DNA of 64,000 bases from Rhizobium sp. NXC24 (GCF_002944315.1 NZ_CP024311.1:844501-908500); one strand, 5' to 3'. Counted from the stretch's first letter, positions 35,750-46,359 are shown. The notes: generated by a model from the letters alone, not told the origin. Numbers and translations: made by a program.

Positions 35750-37567
35750 TTAAGCGGCGCGGCGGTTTTGTTGTGCCAGCGGCCGGCCGTCGTTGACGCG
35801 GAAGCCGCGGATGAGGCCGAGCAGATCCTCGGTGTCGGCGGCGAGCGTTTCGGCCGATGCCGTCGTTTCTTCCGCCATGGCGGCGTTCTGCTGAGTGGCG
35901 GCATCGAGCTGGTTCATAGAAGACGAGATCGAGCGTAGCGTCGTATCCTGCTCGGAGGCGCTGTGGGCGATCTTCGAGACGATCTCGTTGGCGGCCTTGA
36001 TCTGGTCGGAGATGCGTTTCAGCGCTTCGCCGGCCTCGCCGACAAGGCGGACACCCTGGTCGACCTGGCCGGAAGAGCGGGCGATCTGGTCCTTGATCTC
36101 CTTGGCGGCAGCGGCGGAGCGCTGCGCCAGTTCGCGCACTTCCTGGGCGACGACGGCAAAGCCCTTGCCGGATTCACCAGCGCGGGCCGCCTCGACGCCG
36201 GCATTCAGCGCCAGAAGGTTGGTCTGGAAGGCGATCTCGTCGATGACGCCGATGATCTTGCTGATCTCTTCGGATGATTTTTCGATACCGCTCATGGCAT
36301 CGATCGCCTGGGCGACGACGGCGTCGCTGCGCGATGCCTCGGTCGAGACGGCATGCACGCGTTTGCTGGCCTCATGCGCGCCCTCGGCAGTCTGGCGCAC
36401 GGCAACGGTAAGCTCGTCAAGGGCAGCCGAGGTTTCTTCCAGGCTGGCGGCCTGGCGTTCGGTGCGCTGCGAAAGCTCGTTGGAGGCGCGGCGGATCTCT
36501 TCCTTGCTGACGCCGATGTCGTTGCCCTTGGCATTGACGCGGCCCATGGCGGCTTCCAAATGCGACAGCGCCTCGTTGAAGTTGTTGCGCAGGCCGGCAT
36601 AGCCGATGCCGATATCACCGCAGCGCACGGTCAGATCGCCCTGGGCAAGCTCTTCGAGCGCCCTGCCGATGGTGGCGACGACGCGGGCCTGTTCCTGGGC
36701 CTCGTCCTGCTGCTGGCGAAGGTTCTGTTCGCGCTCACTGCTGATTTCCAGCTCCTGCGCGGCCTGACGATCCGCCAGGGCGTGACGTTCGCGGACCTTC
36801 TCCTGCAGCGACCGGGTCGCCTGCGCCATCAGGCCGATTTCGTTGCGCATCTCGGCGTGAGGAATGATGATTTTCACGTCATCATCAGCCACGGCCTTGA
36901 GAGCGGTATGGACATCGGCCAATGGCTTGGTGATGCCGCGAATGAAGTAGAACGCAGCACCAATGCCGACGAGAAAGACGATGCCGCAGATCAGCAGCGC
37001 GCGCCACATTGCCGCGTGGATCTGGCCTTCGAGGTCGTCCATATAGACGCCGCAGCCGAGAACGATCTGCCATGGTGCAAAGGCGGCGGAATAGCTGCCC
37101 TTCAGGAAAAGCTCGCTGTCAGGATGACCGGGCTTGACCCAGTAATAAACGGTGCGGCCGCCGCCCTTGATGCCCTTTTCGACCATTTCCTTGCTGAAAT
37201 GCGTGCCGTTCTTGTCGACCTGGCCGGACATATCCTTGCCGACATTGGCTGGGTTGGGATGAAAGCGCATAGTGGCGCTGTAGTCGAAGCCGAAGAGATA
37301 GCCCGCCGGTTGGAAGCTGACATGCGAGAGGAGCTTGAAGGCTTCGGCCTGGGCGGCCTCATGTGTCATCTCACCGGATTTTTCGCGCTGATAATATTGA
37401 TTCAGAACCGAAATGCCGGACTCGACCTGCGTGCGGAGCATATCGAAACGGTCGTCATAGATCGAGTCCGCCTGCGACCGGATCTCGAAATAGGTCGCCA
37501 CGGCAAAAGCTGCCATAAGCACGCCCAGAAGGGCGAAGAGTTGATGGGCGATCTTGAGATTCTTCAT
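35750..37567 (-). CDS. Methyl-accepting chemotaxis protein with periplasmic Cache domain
   Basis: 605 residues from ATG 37567 (GAGG upstream). Layout: membrane helix 1 (about 8-27), periplasmic single Cache-type ligand domain (about 35-185, HVSFQPAGYLFGFDYSATMR and GWKPGHPDSELF-like region), membrane helix 2 (about 190-212), HAMP region, and a cytoplasmic signalling domain with the hairpin tip EIAFQTNLLALNAGVEAARAG. Cache domains of this type often bind small carboxylates or amino acids; the ligand cannot be told. The C-terminus lacks a CheR-docking pentapeptide of the NWETF type. The gene stands alone. Confidence 0.93.
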   Translation of the reverse strand: MKNLKIAHQLFALLGVLMAAFAVATYFEIRSQADSIYDDRFDMLRTQVESGISVLNQYYQREKSGEMTHEAAQAEAFKLLSHVSFQPAGYLFGFDYSATMRFHPNPANVGKDMSGQVDKNGTHFSKEMVEKGIKGGGRTVYYWVKPGHPDSELFLKGSYSAAFAPWQIVLGCGVYMDDLEGQIHAAMWRALLICGIVFLVGIGAAFYFIRGITKPLADVHTALKAVADDDVKIIIPHAEMRNEIGLMAQATRSLQEKVRERHALADRQAAQELEISSEREQNLRQQQDEAQEQARVVATIGRALEELAQGDLTVRCGDIGIGYAGLRNNFNEALSHLEAAMGRVNAKGNDIGVSKEEIRRASNELSQRTERQAASLEETSAALDELTVAVRQTAEGAHEASKRVHAVSTEASRSDAVVAQAIDAMSGIEKSSEEISKIIGVIDEIAFQTNLLALNAGVEAARAGESGKGFAVVAQEVRELAQRSAAAAKEIKDQIARSSGQVDQGVRLVGEAGEALKRISDQIKAANEIVSKIAHSASEQDTTLRSISSSMNQLDAATQQNAAMAEETTASAETLAADTEDLLGLIRGFRVNDGRPLAQQNRRAA

Positions 37568-37847
37568 AATGCCTCGCAACAGGGTAGGATGAATACCGGC
37601 GCGGTATCCTACCGCCTGTGCGATCGCCTGGGAGAAACCCCAATACGCTTGCCGCTGCTCGAAATGACATGCTGCTGTCCGGTGCAAGCAAAGTGGCGCT
37701 TTATATCTAATAAAGATTTAATCAAAACAGCGTGATCGGAAATTAAAAAACTCTCGAGGTAAACTTTGTTGCCTCGCAATAAATAATACTAGGCTCGCTT
37801 TCAAGACTATCCGGAGCGGACGGGAAAAATTCTGTAGTTTGCTATGC

Positions 37848-37885
37848 AAAACAAATGCGCCCCTGCTTCTCTTCAGGGGCGCATT
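37848..37885 (-). terminator. Terminator of the small secreted protein gene
   Basis: AATGCGCCCCTG and CAGGGGCGCATT pair perfectly over 12 bp; on the minus strand they are followed by TGTTTTGC. The rest of the 394-base gap 37568-37961 is AT-rich (37710-37790) and shows no gene. Confidence 0.8.
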
Positions 37886-37961
37886 GGTCCGCCTTGCGGC
37901 AGACCCCGTCGACCGAAACTTTGGCCGGGGCGGGGCAGGGAACGGGGTCGAACAGCTATTG

Positions 37962-38390
37962 TTACTGGCGAAGTTCAAAGCCGGAGAGATCGAGTGGCGG
38001 GGGTGTCTTCGCTTTGGCGGATTGGGGCAAAGCAGCGGTTTTTGCGGTGAGGTCGATGCCGTCGATCGGAACATTGGCGGCCGCCAGCGCCTCGGGCGTC
38101 GGTTTCGAAATGAAGACGACCGGTGAGCCGCCCATCCAGGCCTCGGTGCGCACCACCTTCCTCTGGCCATCGATGTCGCGCACGACGACGGACTGCGTGC
38201 CCGGCGCCAGGTCCGGCACCACATAGTCCTTCTTGACCATTGGCGGCTTGATCGCCGGGCAATCTGCGCAGACCCTGTCGATGATGCTATCGCCGCCGGT
38301 TTCCGTCTTGCTGTCGATGGGCTGGATCGACGAAGCCATGGCCGAGCCGGCGGCCAGCACACATGCCAAAGTCAGGAAAAAGGGACGCAT
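37962..38390 (-). CDS. Small secreted protein, HPE1-like
   Basis: 142 residues with a signal peptide (about 1-19, ending SAMA). The mature part contains a CADC pair in DRVCADCPAIK, then VVPDLAPGTQSVVVRDIDGQ and WMGGSPVVFISK, and a proline-rich tail. From memory, proteins like this are annotated in rhizobia and agrobacteria as containing a plant virulence effector HPE1-like domain; I cannot check this, and no secretion signal other than the Sec type is visible. It is not in a type III or IV secretion locus, so a periplasmic role is at least as likely. Confidence 0.7.
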   Translation of the reverse strand: MRPFFLTLACVLAAGSAMASSIQPIDSKTETGGDSIIDRVCADCPAIKPPMVKKDYVVPDLAPGTQSVVVRDIDGQRKVVRTEAWMGGSPVVFISKPTPEALAAANVPIDGIDLTAKTAALPQSAKAKTPPPLDLSGFELRQ

Positions 38391-38511
38391 AACAAAACCA
38401 CTCCGTCTTACATGTTGGAGAGATTAGCGTCCCTTTGTTTCCATCCTGTCAGGAGATTCGATAAAAGTTTAGCGGAACCGCAGAAATCGGCACAGGCTGG
38501 CGGTTTTCGCC

Positions 38512-39783
38512 TCAAATATTTTCGCGTTCGATCGCGCGCCAGCCAATGTCGCTGCGGTTAAAACCATTCTCCCATTGCACCTCGCCAGCAAGGGCATAGG
38601 CGCGCTTTTGCGCGTCGCTGACGGAGTTGCCGGTCGCTGTGATGTTCAGCACCCGACCGCCGGTCGCGACCAGCGCGCCATCCTTCAGCGCTGTGCCGGC
38701 ATGGAACACCTTGGCGCCTTCGCTGTCGGCGGGCAGGGCAGCTATCGGCGTATTCTTCGCGTAGGAGCCGGGATAGCCTTTCGAGGCCATGACAACGGTC
38801 AGCGCCACATCGTCGCTCCACTCGGCGCTGACCTGATCCAGCGTGCCGTTGGCGCAGGCGAGAAGCAGCGGCAGCAGATCGCTCTTCAGCCGCATCATCA
38901 GCACCTGACACTCCGGATCGCCGAAGCGAACGTTGTATTCGATCAATTCCGGCCCCTTGGCGGTAATCATCAGCCCGGCGAAGAAGACGCCGGAGAAGGG
39001 ATGGCCGCTTTCCGCCATGCCGCGGATCGTCGGTTCGATGATTTCCTTCATCGTGCGCTCGACCATTTCCGATGTCATGACCGGAGCGGGGGAATAGGCG
39101 CCCATGCCGCCGGTATTCGGGCCGGTATCGCCGTCGCCGACGCGCTTGTGGTCCTGGGCGGTAGCAAGAGCCAGCGCATGCTTGCCGTCGCAAAGGCAGA
39201 AGAAGCTCGCCTCCTCGCCGTCGAGATAGGCTTCGATCACGACCTCGGCTCCGGCCGCGCCGAATGCGCCTTCGAAGCAGTCGTCAATCGCGGCGAGCGC
39301 TTCCTCGACCGTCATGGCAACGGTGACACCCTTGCCGGCGGCGAGCCCATCTGCCTTGACGACGATCGGCGCGCCCTGCGCACGAATATAGGCTTTCGCC
39401 TTTGGCGCATTGTTGAAACGCTGATAGGCGCCGGTCGGGATATCGTAGCGGGCGCAGATATCCTTGGTGAACCCCTTGGAGCCTTCCAACTGCGCGGCTG
39501 CGGCGGATGGACCGAACACGGCGATGCCTTCTGCGTGCAAGCGGTCGGCAAGCCCGGCAACCAGCGGCGCTTCCGGGCCGACGACGACGAAGTCGATGGC
39601 TTTTTCCTTACAGAAGGCGACGATCGCACCATGGGCTTCGATATCGATGGCGGCAAGTGTGGCATGGTCGGCAATGCCGGGATTGCCCGGCGCGGCGTAG
39701 AATTCCGTCATCAGCGGCGATTGCGCCAGTTTCCAGGCGAGCGCATGCTCGCGTCCGCCCGATCCGATCAACAGAACTTTCAT
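38512..39783 (-). CDS. purD: Phosphoribosylamine-glycine ligase
   Basis: 423 residues, usual length, from ATG 39783 ([20 protein letters not shown]). ATP-grasp enzyme of purine synthesis: [23 protein letters not shown], the late [12 protein letters not shown] and SGVFFAGLM stretches are all present. It condenses phosphoribosylamine and glycine. AAGGG precedes the start. It is divergent from tex, with a 249-base spacer that has a repeat. Confidence 0.96.
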   Translation of the reverse strand: MKVLLIGSGGREHALAWKLAQSPLMTEFYAAPGNPGIADHATLAAIDIEAHGAIVAFCKEKAIDFVVVGPEAPLVAGLADRLHAEGIAVFGPSAAAAQLEGSKGFTKDICARYDIPTGAYQRFNNAPKAKAYIRAQGAPIVVKADGLAAGKGVTVAMTVEEALAAIDDCFEGAFGAAGAEVVIEAYLDGEEASFFCLCDGKHALALATAQDHKRVGDGDTGPNTGGMGAYSPAPVMTSEMVERTMKEIIEPTIRGMAESGHPFSGVFFAGLMITAKGPELIEYNVRFGDPECQVLMMRLKSDLLPLLLACANGTLDQVSAEWSDDVALTVVMASKGYPGSYAKNTPIAALPADSEGAKVFHAGTALKDGALVATGGRVLNITATGNSVSDAQKRAYALAGEVQWENGFNRSDIGWRAIERENI

Positions 39784-39958
39784 GGCTTGCCCTTTTCTTG
39801 CGTCCATTTGCGCGGTTAAGGGCCGCTGGACCAAAGGTCAAGCGGCAAATCCTGTGGAGGCGCAGGCTACAACATTGCAACGCCTTTTTATGTCGCTAAT
39901 GCGAGACGTCGGTTTTCGAATCGTCGGTCCGCTTTCGTTGCTTGGATCGGCACTATCT

Positions 39959-39996
39959 GATCCGAAAACCGCTTCGTACTTTTCGGGATCATGCTT
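39959..39996. repeat. Rhizobial intergenic palindromic repeat
   Basis: GATCCGAAAACCG and TTTTCGGGATC form an imperfect hairpin with one bulge. The CACTTTTCGGGATCATGC-like core, seen here as GTACTTTTCGGGATCATGC, is, from memory, a very common intergenic sequence in Rhizobiales. Located between the divergent purD and tex starts. Confidence 0.55.
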
Positions 39997-40032
39997 ATGG
40001 TCTCCTCACCCTTGTTCAGTTCAGAGAATCCT

Positions 40033-42342
40033 ATGGCCGCCGACATCCGCTCCCTTGCCGCAACCATCGCCACTGAAATCAATTCGCGTGCGGATCAGGC
40101 CAAGGCCGCGATCGAGCTTCTCGACGAAGGCGCCACGGTGCCCTTTATTGCTCGCTATCGCAAGGAGGTGACTGGCGGTCTTGATGACGGTCAGTTGCGC
40201 ACGCTGGCGGAGCGCCTCGTCTATCTGCGCGAGCTGGAAGCCCGCCGGGCGGCTATCGTCGAGTCGATTACCGGTCAGGGCAAGATGACCGACGAGCTGA
40301 TGCGCAAGATCGCCGTGGTCGCCACCAAGGCTGAGTTGGAAGATCTTTATCTGCCCTATAAGCCTAAGCGCCGCACCCGTGCCGAAATCGCCAGGGAGCG
40401 CGGCCTTGGCCCACTTGCCGATACCATTGTTGCCGATCGCTCCAGGGAGCCGGCTTCCCTTGCCGAGGGTTTCATCACCGCTGACGTACCCGACGTGAAG
40501 ACGGCGCTCGAAGGGGCGCGCGACATCATCGCCGAAGGCATTGCCGAAAATGCCGATCTGCTCGGCAAGCTGCGCACCTATATGAAAACGAATGCATTGC
40601 TGAAAGCGAGGGTCGTTGACGGCAAGCAGGAGGCGGGTGCGAAATTCGCCGATTATTTCGATCATCAGGAACGTTGGGCAACCGCTCCCGGCCATCGCGC
40701 GCTTGCCATGCTGCGCGGCTGGAATGAGGAGATGCTGACGCTGACCATCGAGGTCGACGTCGATGCGGTCTCGCCGAACAAGCCGGTAGAGCGGATGATC
40801 GCGACGGCTTATGAGATCGGCACGAGCAAGCCCGGCGACCGCTGGCTGATGGAGGTGGCAAGCTGGACCTGGCGGGTCAAGCTCTCCATGTCGCTGTCGC
40901 TCGACCTGATGCGAGAGCTGCGTGAACGCGCCGAAGAGGAGGCCATCCACGTCTTCGCCCGCAATCTGAAGGATCTTTTGCTCGCGGCTCCGGCCGGATC
41001 GCGTGCGACCATGGGCCTCGATCCCGGCATCCGCACCGGCGTCAAGGTTGCCGTGGTCGACGGCACGGGCAAGCTGCTGGAAACGACGACGGTCTATCCC
41101 TTCCCGCCAAAAAACGATGTGCGCGGCACGCAGGCGACGTTGGCTGCGCTCGTGCGCAAGCACCAGGTCGAGCTGATCGCAATCGGCAACGGCACTGGCA
41201 GCCGCGAGACGGAGAAACTGGTGGCTGACATGCTGGCGGATCTGCCGGCACCGAAACCGACCAAGGTGATTGTTTCGGAGGCAGGCGCTTCCGTCTATTC
41301 GGCTTCCGAAACGGCGGCGCTGGAGTTTCCCGGTCTCGACGTATCGCTGCGCGGCGCCGTCTCCATCGCCCGCCGTCTTCAGGATCCGCTGGCCGAACTC
41401 GTCAAGATCGAGCCGAAATCGATCGGCGTCGGCCAGTATCAGCACGATGTCGACCAGCAGAAGCTGTCGCGCTCGCTCGATGCCGTCGTCGAAGATGCGG
41501 TGAACGCGGTCGGTGTCGATCTCAACACGGCCTCCGCGCCACTGCTCTCCCGCGTCTCGGGTCTAGGCCCGTCCATTGCCGACGCGATCGTCAAGCATCG
41601 CGACGGGGAGGGACGTTTCGAGACCCGCCGCGACCTCCTGAAGGTCGCACGTCTCGGCCAGCGCACCTTCGAGCAATGCGCTGGCTTCCTGCGCATTCCC
41701 GATGGCAAGGAGCCGCTCGACGCCTCATCGGTGCATCCGGAAGCCTATGGCGTGGCGAAGCGGATCGTGGCGGCATGCGGCCGTGATCTGCGCAATCTGA
41801 TGGGTGATGCTGCTGCGCTGAAGGCGGTCGATCCGCGCCAGTTCATCGACGAAAAATTCGGTTTGCCGACAGTGCGCGACATTATCGCGGAACTGGAAAA
41901 GCCCGGCCGCGATCCGCGCCCGAGCTTCAAAACGGCGACCTTCGCCGAGGGGGTCAACGAGATAGGCGATCTCAAGCCCGGCATGCTGCTGGAGGGCACA
42001 GTAACCAACGTCGCCGCCTTCGGCGCCTTTGTCGATATCGGTGTCCACCAGGATGGCCTTGTCCACGTCTCGCAGCTCGCCGACCGTTTCGTCAAGGACC
42101 CACATGAAGTGGTCAAGGCCGGCGACGTCGTAAAAGTGAAAGTTGTGGAGGTAGACGTCAAGCGCAAACGAATCGGCCTCTCCATGCGCAAGGATGGCAG
42201 CACTGCGGCTGCGGCGCCTCAGCATCAATTGCGCGAAAAAAGTGGGGGGCACAACGCTGGCGGTAGGCGTGATAGCGGCCCGAAGCCGGAGCAGCACGGC
42301 AGCTTCGGTGCCGCTCTGGCGGATGCACTCAAGCGAAAATAA
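40033..42342 (+). CDS. tex: Tex-family RNA-binding transcription accessory protein
   Basis: 769 residues from ATG 40033. Domain order: N-terminal helical ([19 protein letters not shown]), YqgF-like nuclease fold (about 320-450, [20 protein letters not shown]), helix-hairpin-helix (about 490-560, [20 protein letters not shown]), and S1 domain (about 650-720, [20 protein letters not shown]). The C-terminus is a short basic, Gly/His/Ser tail. Tex binds nucleic acids and influences transcription and RNA turnover; the exact reaction is not settled. Confidence 0.95.
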   Translation: MAADIRSLAATIATEINSRADQAKAAIELLDEGATVPFIARYRKEVTGGLDDGQLRTLAERLVYLRELEARRAAIVESITGQGKMTDELMRKIAVVATKAELEDLYLPYKPKRRTRAEIARERGLGPLADTIVADRSREPASLAEGFITADVPDVKTALEGARDIIAEGIAENADLLGKLRTYMKTNALLKARVVDGKQEAGAKFADYFDHQERWATAPGHRALAMLRGWNEEMLTLTIEVDVDAVSPNKPVERMIATAYEIGTSKPGDRWLMEVASWTWRVKLSMSLSLDLMRELRERAEEEAIHVFARNLKDLLLAAPAGSRATMGLDPGIRTGVKVAVVDGTGKLLETTTVYPFPPKNDVRGTQATLAALVRKHQVELIAIGNGTGSRETEKLVADMLADLPAPKPTKVIVSEAGASVYSASETAALEFPGLDVSLRGAVSIARRLQDPLAELVKIEPKSIGVGQYQHDVDQQKLSRSLDAVVEDAVNAVGVDLNTASAPLLSRVSGLGPSIADAIVKHRDGEGRFETRRDLLKVARLGQRTFEQCAGFLRIPDGKEPLDASSVHPEAYGVAKRIVAACGRDLRNLMGDAAALKAVDPRQFIDEKFGLPTVRDIIAELEKPGRDPRPSFKTATFAEGVNEIGDLKPGMLLEGTVTNVAAFGAFVDIGVHQDGLVHVSQLADRFVKDPHEVVKAGDVVKVKVVEVDVKRKRIGLSMRKDGSTAAAAPQHQLREKSGGHNAGGRRDSGPKPEQHGSFGAALADALKRK

Positions 42343-42372
42343 GGGCTTAGCGAGACTCAGTGCAAGAATGTC

Positions 42373-42389
42373 ACACTCTGGCAGAGTGT
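42373..42389. promoter_or_regulatory. Perfect 7-bp-arm palindrome upstream of cfa
   Basis: ACACTCT-GGC-AGAGTGT is an exact inverted repeat 98 bases before the cfa start and 31 bases after the tex stop. No T run follows, so an operator is more likely than a terminator; the regulator is unknown. Confidence 0.4.
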
Positions 42390-42486
42390 TGCCGGAGTGC
42401 CAACGAGTGCGAAAAGGTGCGCTTGCCACATTGATGTGACGCGTTAAAGTCCGTGCTAATGTCATGTCATCATAGGCGAGGCGTCC

Positions 42487-43746
42487 ATGGCGTCGGCACT
42501 CTTCTCGATTGTTAAAAAAATCGTCCGTAAAGGCTCCCTGAGACTTACGCTCGCATCCGGCGAGACGCATATGATCGGGGATGGGTCCGGCGAGACGGTT
42601 GCCGTCCGCGTCGCCGACCAACAGGCTGAGGACGCGATTGCCCGCGATCCGACCTTGAAGCTCGGCGAAATGTACATGGAAGGCCGCTTCATTCTGGAGC
42701 AAGGGGATATCTATGAATTCCTCTCGCTGGTGAAGCAGAATACGACCAACGAAATCTTTGATCTGCGCATGGCGGCGCTCTTGATCGGTCGCATTGCCTG
42801 GCAGCAGATCAAAAGCCGCTCGCCGATCAATCGCAACAGATACAATGTTGCGCATCACTATGATCTGTCGGCCAAGCTGTTTGATCTTTTCCTCGATGAG
42901 GACTGGCAATATTCCTGCGCCTATTTCGTGCCGCCTGGCATCAGCCTGGACGAAGCCCAAGTGGCCAAGAAGCGCCATATCGCCGCCAAGCTGCTGGTCG
43001 AACCAGGGCAGCGCGTTCTGGAGATTGGCTCCGGCTGGGGCGGCATGGGTATGTATCTAGCCGAAGCCAATCCGGGCCTCGATTTCACCGGGATCACGCT
43101 CAGCGAAGAGCAGCTCAAAGTTTCGCGCGATCGTGCCGCCAAGCGCGGCCTGTCCGACCGCATGCGGTTCGAGCTTCAGGACTACCGTTATATGACCGGC
43201 AGGAAATTCGACCGCATCGTCTCGGTCGGCATGTTCGAGCATGTCGGCATCGGCGACTATGGCAAGTTCTTCCGCAAGGTCCACGAATTGCTCGACGACA
43301 ACGGCGTCATGGTGCTGCACTCCATCGCCCGTCCAAAGCCGAGTTTTGGAACGAACGCCTTCATCGAGAAGTATATTTTCCCTGGCGGCTATATTCCATC
43401 CGTCGGAGAGACCGTGGCACCGCTGGAAAAGGCCGGGTTGCTGGTCAAGGATGTCGAAATCCTGCCGATGCATTATGCCCATACGCTGCGGCATTGGCGC
43501 AATCGCTTCGTGGCGCGCAAGGCCGAGGCTGTCGCGCTCTATGACGAGAAGTTCTTCCGCATGTGGGAATTCTATCTGGCCGGCTCGGAAATGGGCTTCC
43601 GCTGGGATGAACTCTTCATCATGCAGATCCAGATTGCAAAGAACCAGTTCGCTGTTCCTGATAACCGCAACTACATTGCCGAGCGGGAAGCGAAGCTCAG
43701 GCTATTTGAGGCAACCCGTGCGCCGCTGGAAAAGGTGACGTTCTAA
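42487..43746 (+). CDS. cfa: Cyclopropane-fatty-acyl-phospholipid synthase
   Basis: 419 residues. The S-adenosylmethionine fold begins at about 175 with VLEIGSGWGGMGMYLAEANP; earlier NVAHHYDLSAKLFDLFLDED and the cysteine in WQYSCAYFVPPG are typical of the Cfa family. It methylenates unsaturated acyl chains of membrane phospholipids, a change used on entry to stationary phase or acid. ATG 42487 follows GGCGAGGCGTCC. Confidence 0.93.
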   Translation: MASALFSIVKKIVRKGSLRLTLASGETHMIGDGSGETVAVRVADQQAEDAIARDPTLKLGEMYMEGRFILEQGDIYEFLSLVKQNTTNEIFDLRMAALLIGRIAWQQIKSRSPINRNRYNVAHHYDLSAKLFDLFLDEDWQYSCAYFVPPGISLDEAQVAKKRHIAAKLLVEPGQRVLEIGSGWGGMGMYLAEANPGLDFTGITLSEEQLKVSRDRAAKRGLSDRMRFELQDYRYMTGRKFDRIVSVGMFEHVGIGDYGKFFRKVHELLDDNGVMVLHSIARPKPSFGTNAFIEKYIFPGGYIPSVGETVAPLEKAGLLVKDVEILPMHYAHTLRHWRNRFVARKAEAVALYDEKFFRMWEFYLAGSEMGFRWDELFIMQIQIAKNQFAVPDNRNYIAEREAKLRLFEATRAPLEKVTF

Positions 43747-43832
43747 ATATCGCCGTTGAGGTTGCGCCGAGCCGTGGATTGCCATGGCTCGGCGTTTTGA
43801 TTTTGGCCCATCCGGACAGGGCGGCGTGTCCC

Positions 43833-44264
43833 TTATTTGACCACTTGAATAGTCAGATTCTCGTCGCTGACTTTATTTGCATACAACACGGTCATGCGCA
43901 GGGCGAACTGATCCGTGCCGGTGAAGCCAGGATCGGACGTGTAATATACCGTCGTACCTTCGACCGGCTTGCCGCTGCAGACATAGGCGTCACTGTCCTT
44001 ATCGTATTTAACCCGAACCGGGCCGTGTTCGAAAGTGACCTTGCCGTGGCTAGGTTGCTTGATGATCCCCGTATAGGGGTAGGCGTCGAACGTACAATCC
44101 CGCTTCACGGACGCGACCATGCCAAGCGCGGTCTTTTTGCCGGAGATCGCTCTGTGGGAATATTGGTTCTGCTTGGTGCCATCGATTGGCGTGCCGACAC
44201 AGCCTGAAAGCGTCAAGCCGATACCGAGAAATGCACTGAGAGAAATCAAAGATATAGTATTCAT
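43833..44264 (-). CDS. Predicted lipoprotein
   Basis: 143 residues. Signal peptide with a lipobox: hydrophobic 5-19, then LSGC with the lipidated Cys at 22. The mature part has a beta-rich pattern; VYYTSDPGFTGTDQFALR recalls Ig-like/Big_9-type repeats in surface proteins. The cysteine pair CTFDAY and YVCSG may be bonded. Function unknown. GAGAG sits a few bases before the start. Confidence 0.75.
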   Translation of the reverse strand: MNTISLISLSAFLGIGLTLSGCVGTPIDGTKQNQYSHRAISGKKTALGMVASVKRDCTFDAYPYTGIIKQPSHGKVTFEHGPVRVKYDKDSDAYVCSGKPVEGTTVYYTSDPGFTGTDQFALRMTVLYANKVSDENLTIQVVK

Positions 44265-44524
44265 TCCGCTCTCTTTTTGAATTGCCGATATCGGAATCCC
44301 AATAGCGGCGTAGGCAATACCAATGATTGAGTAACCTGTGCCGGAATTAAATCACCGCGACACATCGGCGCAGGCTCGGAGCCGGTGAAATTGCCTTTTT
44401 AAGTTTCGCCTTATCCCCCGAATTCAGTCGCGTTTGGTTAAGAGAGCGGTAACGCGATCGGGATAATTTGCGGCAACTCTAAGGGCGTGTATGGCCCTTT
44501 GTATTGCGTATTATGGAGTTGATT

Positions 44525-45334
44525 GTGTTTGTGAAATCGCGTTTGTTTTTCACCTTCGGCCTGTTCGCTGTTTCTGTGGGCGCCGCTTCGGCCGGGGACG
44601 GTCAGCACTTTTGGTCGGGCGATTGGTATCTAAGCGTCGGTGCAGCCGGTTTCACCGCGCCGAAATTCGAAGGCAGCAAACACAACAAGCTGCAATGGGC
44701 GCCGTTGATCTCCGTCGGCAAGCAAGGCCCAGGCCCGCGTTTCTCCTCGCGCAACGATAATCCCTCTTTCGCGTTCATCGACAATGACGGCATCCGCGCC
44801 GGTATCGTAGGCAAATTCGTGCCGAGCCGGGATTCCAGCGACGGTCACGAGCTGAAGGGCCTGAAGAAGGTCAAGTGGGGCGCCGAAGTGGGCGGCTTCG
44901 TCGAAGCCTATCCGACCGACTGGCTGCGCGCCCGTGTCGAAGTCCGCCAGGGCATTCGCGCGCATAGCGGCGTCGTCGCCGACGCTGCCATTGACGCCTT
45001 CACCGACATCACGCCGGAACTGCGCCTTTCCGGCGGCCCGCGCATGACGCTCGCTTCCCCAGATTATTTCGACACCTACTATGGCGTTAACGCCAAGCAG
45101 TCCGCAGCCTCCGGCCTCAGCCGCTATAATCCGGGTGGCGGCGTGAAGTCCGTCGGCGCTGGCGGTGCGCTGACCTGGAAGGCCAGCCAAAACTGGACCA
45201 CGAGCGCCTTCGTCGAATATTCCCGCCTGACCGGTCCGGCTGCCGACAGCAGCCTCGTGCGCGAGCGCGGCGATCGTAACCAATTGCTGGTCGGCGTCTC
45301 CGCCAGCTACAAGTTCAATTTCACGCTGAATTGA
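44525..45334 (+). CDS. MipA/OmpV-family outer membrane protein
   Basis: 269 residues from GTG 44525, chosen because GGAG lies 6 bases upstream and it gives a clean signal peptide (about 1-25, ending GAASAGD); ATG 44513 and TTG 44504 are in frame. The mature part shows the amphipathic beta strands of a MipA/OmpV barrel: YLSVGAAGFTAPKFEGS at the start, TPELRLSGGPRMTLASPDYF, and a C-terminal strand ending in YKFNFTLN. Family members are outer membrane proteins, some linked to peptidoglycan enzymes. It is divergent from the lipoprotein gene. Confidence 0.88.
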   Translation: MFVKSRLFFTFGLFAVSVGAASAGDGQHFWSGDWYLSVGAAGFTAPKFEGSKHNKLQWAPLISVGKQGPGPRFSSRNDNPSFAFIDNDGIRAGIVGKFVPSRDSSDGHELKGLKKVKWGAEVGGFVEAYPTDWLRARVEVRQGIRAHSGVVADAAIDAFTDITPELRLSGGPRMTLASPDYFDTYYGVNAKQSAASGLSRYNPGGGVKSVGAGGALTWKASQNWTTSAFVEYSRLTGPAADSSLVRERGDRNQLLVGVSASYKFNFTLN

Positions 45335-45396
45335 AAAGAGCGGGGCGTCAGCCCTGCCGCTTGACCGCGCCCGCCAGATGTCACTACTAGTCGTCT

Positions 45397-46359
45397 ATGC
45401 AAAAGACAGGCGACATTAACGGGCGCGTCGCAGACGCATCATCCGGCAACTGGGTTTATCGCATCCTGCCTGCGGCGCTTTGGCCCTATGCGCAGCTCGC
45501 GCGCTGGGACAGGCCGATCGGCTGGCAGCTCCTGATGTGGCCCTGCTTTTGGTCGGCCGCGTTGGCGGCCAATGCCGCCGTGGCGGCGGGCCAGCCTTCG
45601 CCCGGCTTTCTGCTGATCTACCACCTCATCCTCTATTTCATCGGCGCCGTCGCCATGCGCGGCGCCGGTTGCACCTATAATGATCTGGTCGATCATGAGA
45701 TCGACATGGAAGTGGCCCGCACGCGCTCACGTCCGCTGCCGTCCGGCCGGGTGACGCGCTGGCAGGCCAAGATGTTCATTGCGCTGCAGGCTCTGGTCGG
45801 CCTGCTGGTGCTGCTGCAATTCAATTGGTTCGCCGTCGTTCTCGGCATCCTGTCGCTAGCCGTCGTCGCGCTTTATCCCTTTGCAAAGCGTTTTACCGAT
45901 TGGCCGCAATTCTTCCTCGGCCTCGCCTTCTCCTGGGGCGCTCTCATGGGGTGGGCCGGCCTCTTCGGCAGCCTGTCCTTTGCCCCGATCATGCTCTATG
46001 CCGCCTCCATCCTCTGGACGATCGGTTATGACACGATCTACGCGCATCAGGACAAGGAGGATGACGAGCTGATCGGCGTGCGCTCCACCGCGCGGCTTTT
46101 CGGTGATCAGACCCGCCTCTGGCTGATCGGCCTTTATGGCGCGACATTGTTTCTGATGCTGGTGTCCTTCGCCTTGGCGGGAGCAGGCTGGCTTGCCTAT
46201 CTCGGCCTGATCGTCGCCGGCTGCATGTTCGCCTATCAAATCGCCGTGCTTGATATCAACGATGGCGCGCAGTGCCTTGCCCTGTTCAAGTCCAACAATC
46301 GGGTCGGCCTGATCGTCTTTGCTGGTCTTTTCCTGTCGTTCTTGTTCCTCGTCCCGTGA
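45397..46359 (+). CDS. ubiA: 4-hydroxybenzoate polyprenyltransferase
   Basis: 320 residues with about eight membrane segments. The prenyl diphosphate-binding motif is NDLVDHEIDMEVARTRSRPL (first Asp-rich motif NDxxDxxxD) and the second is YDTIYAHQDKEDD. It attaches the polyprenyl tail, made by the enzyme at 19436, to 4-hydroxybenzoate in ubiquinone synthesis at the inner membrane. Confidence 0.93.
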   Translation: MQKTGDINGRVADASSGNWVYRILPAALWPYAQLARWDRPIGWQLLMWPCFWSAALAANAAVAAGQPSPGFLLIYHLILYFIGAVAMRGAGCTYNDLVDHEIDMEVARTRSRPLPSGRVTRWQAKMFIALQALVGLLVLLQFNWFAVVLGILSLAVVALYPFAKRFTDWPQFFLGLAFSWGALMGWAGLFGSLSFAPIMLYAASILWTIGYDTIYAHQDKEDDELIGVRSTARLFGDQTRLWLIGLYGATLFLMLVSFALAGAGWLAYLGLIVAGCMFAYQIAVLDINDGAQCLALFKSNNRVGLIVFAGLFLSFLFLVP

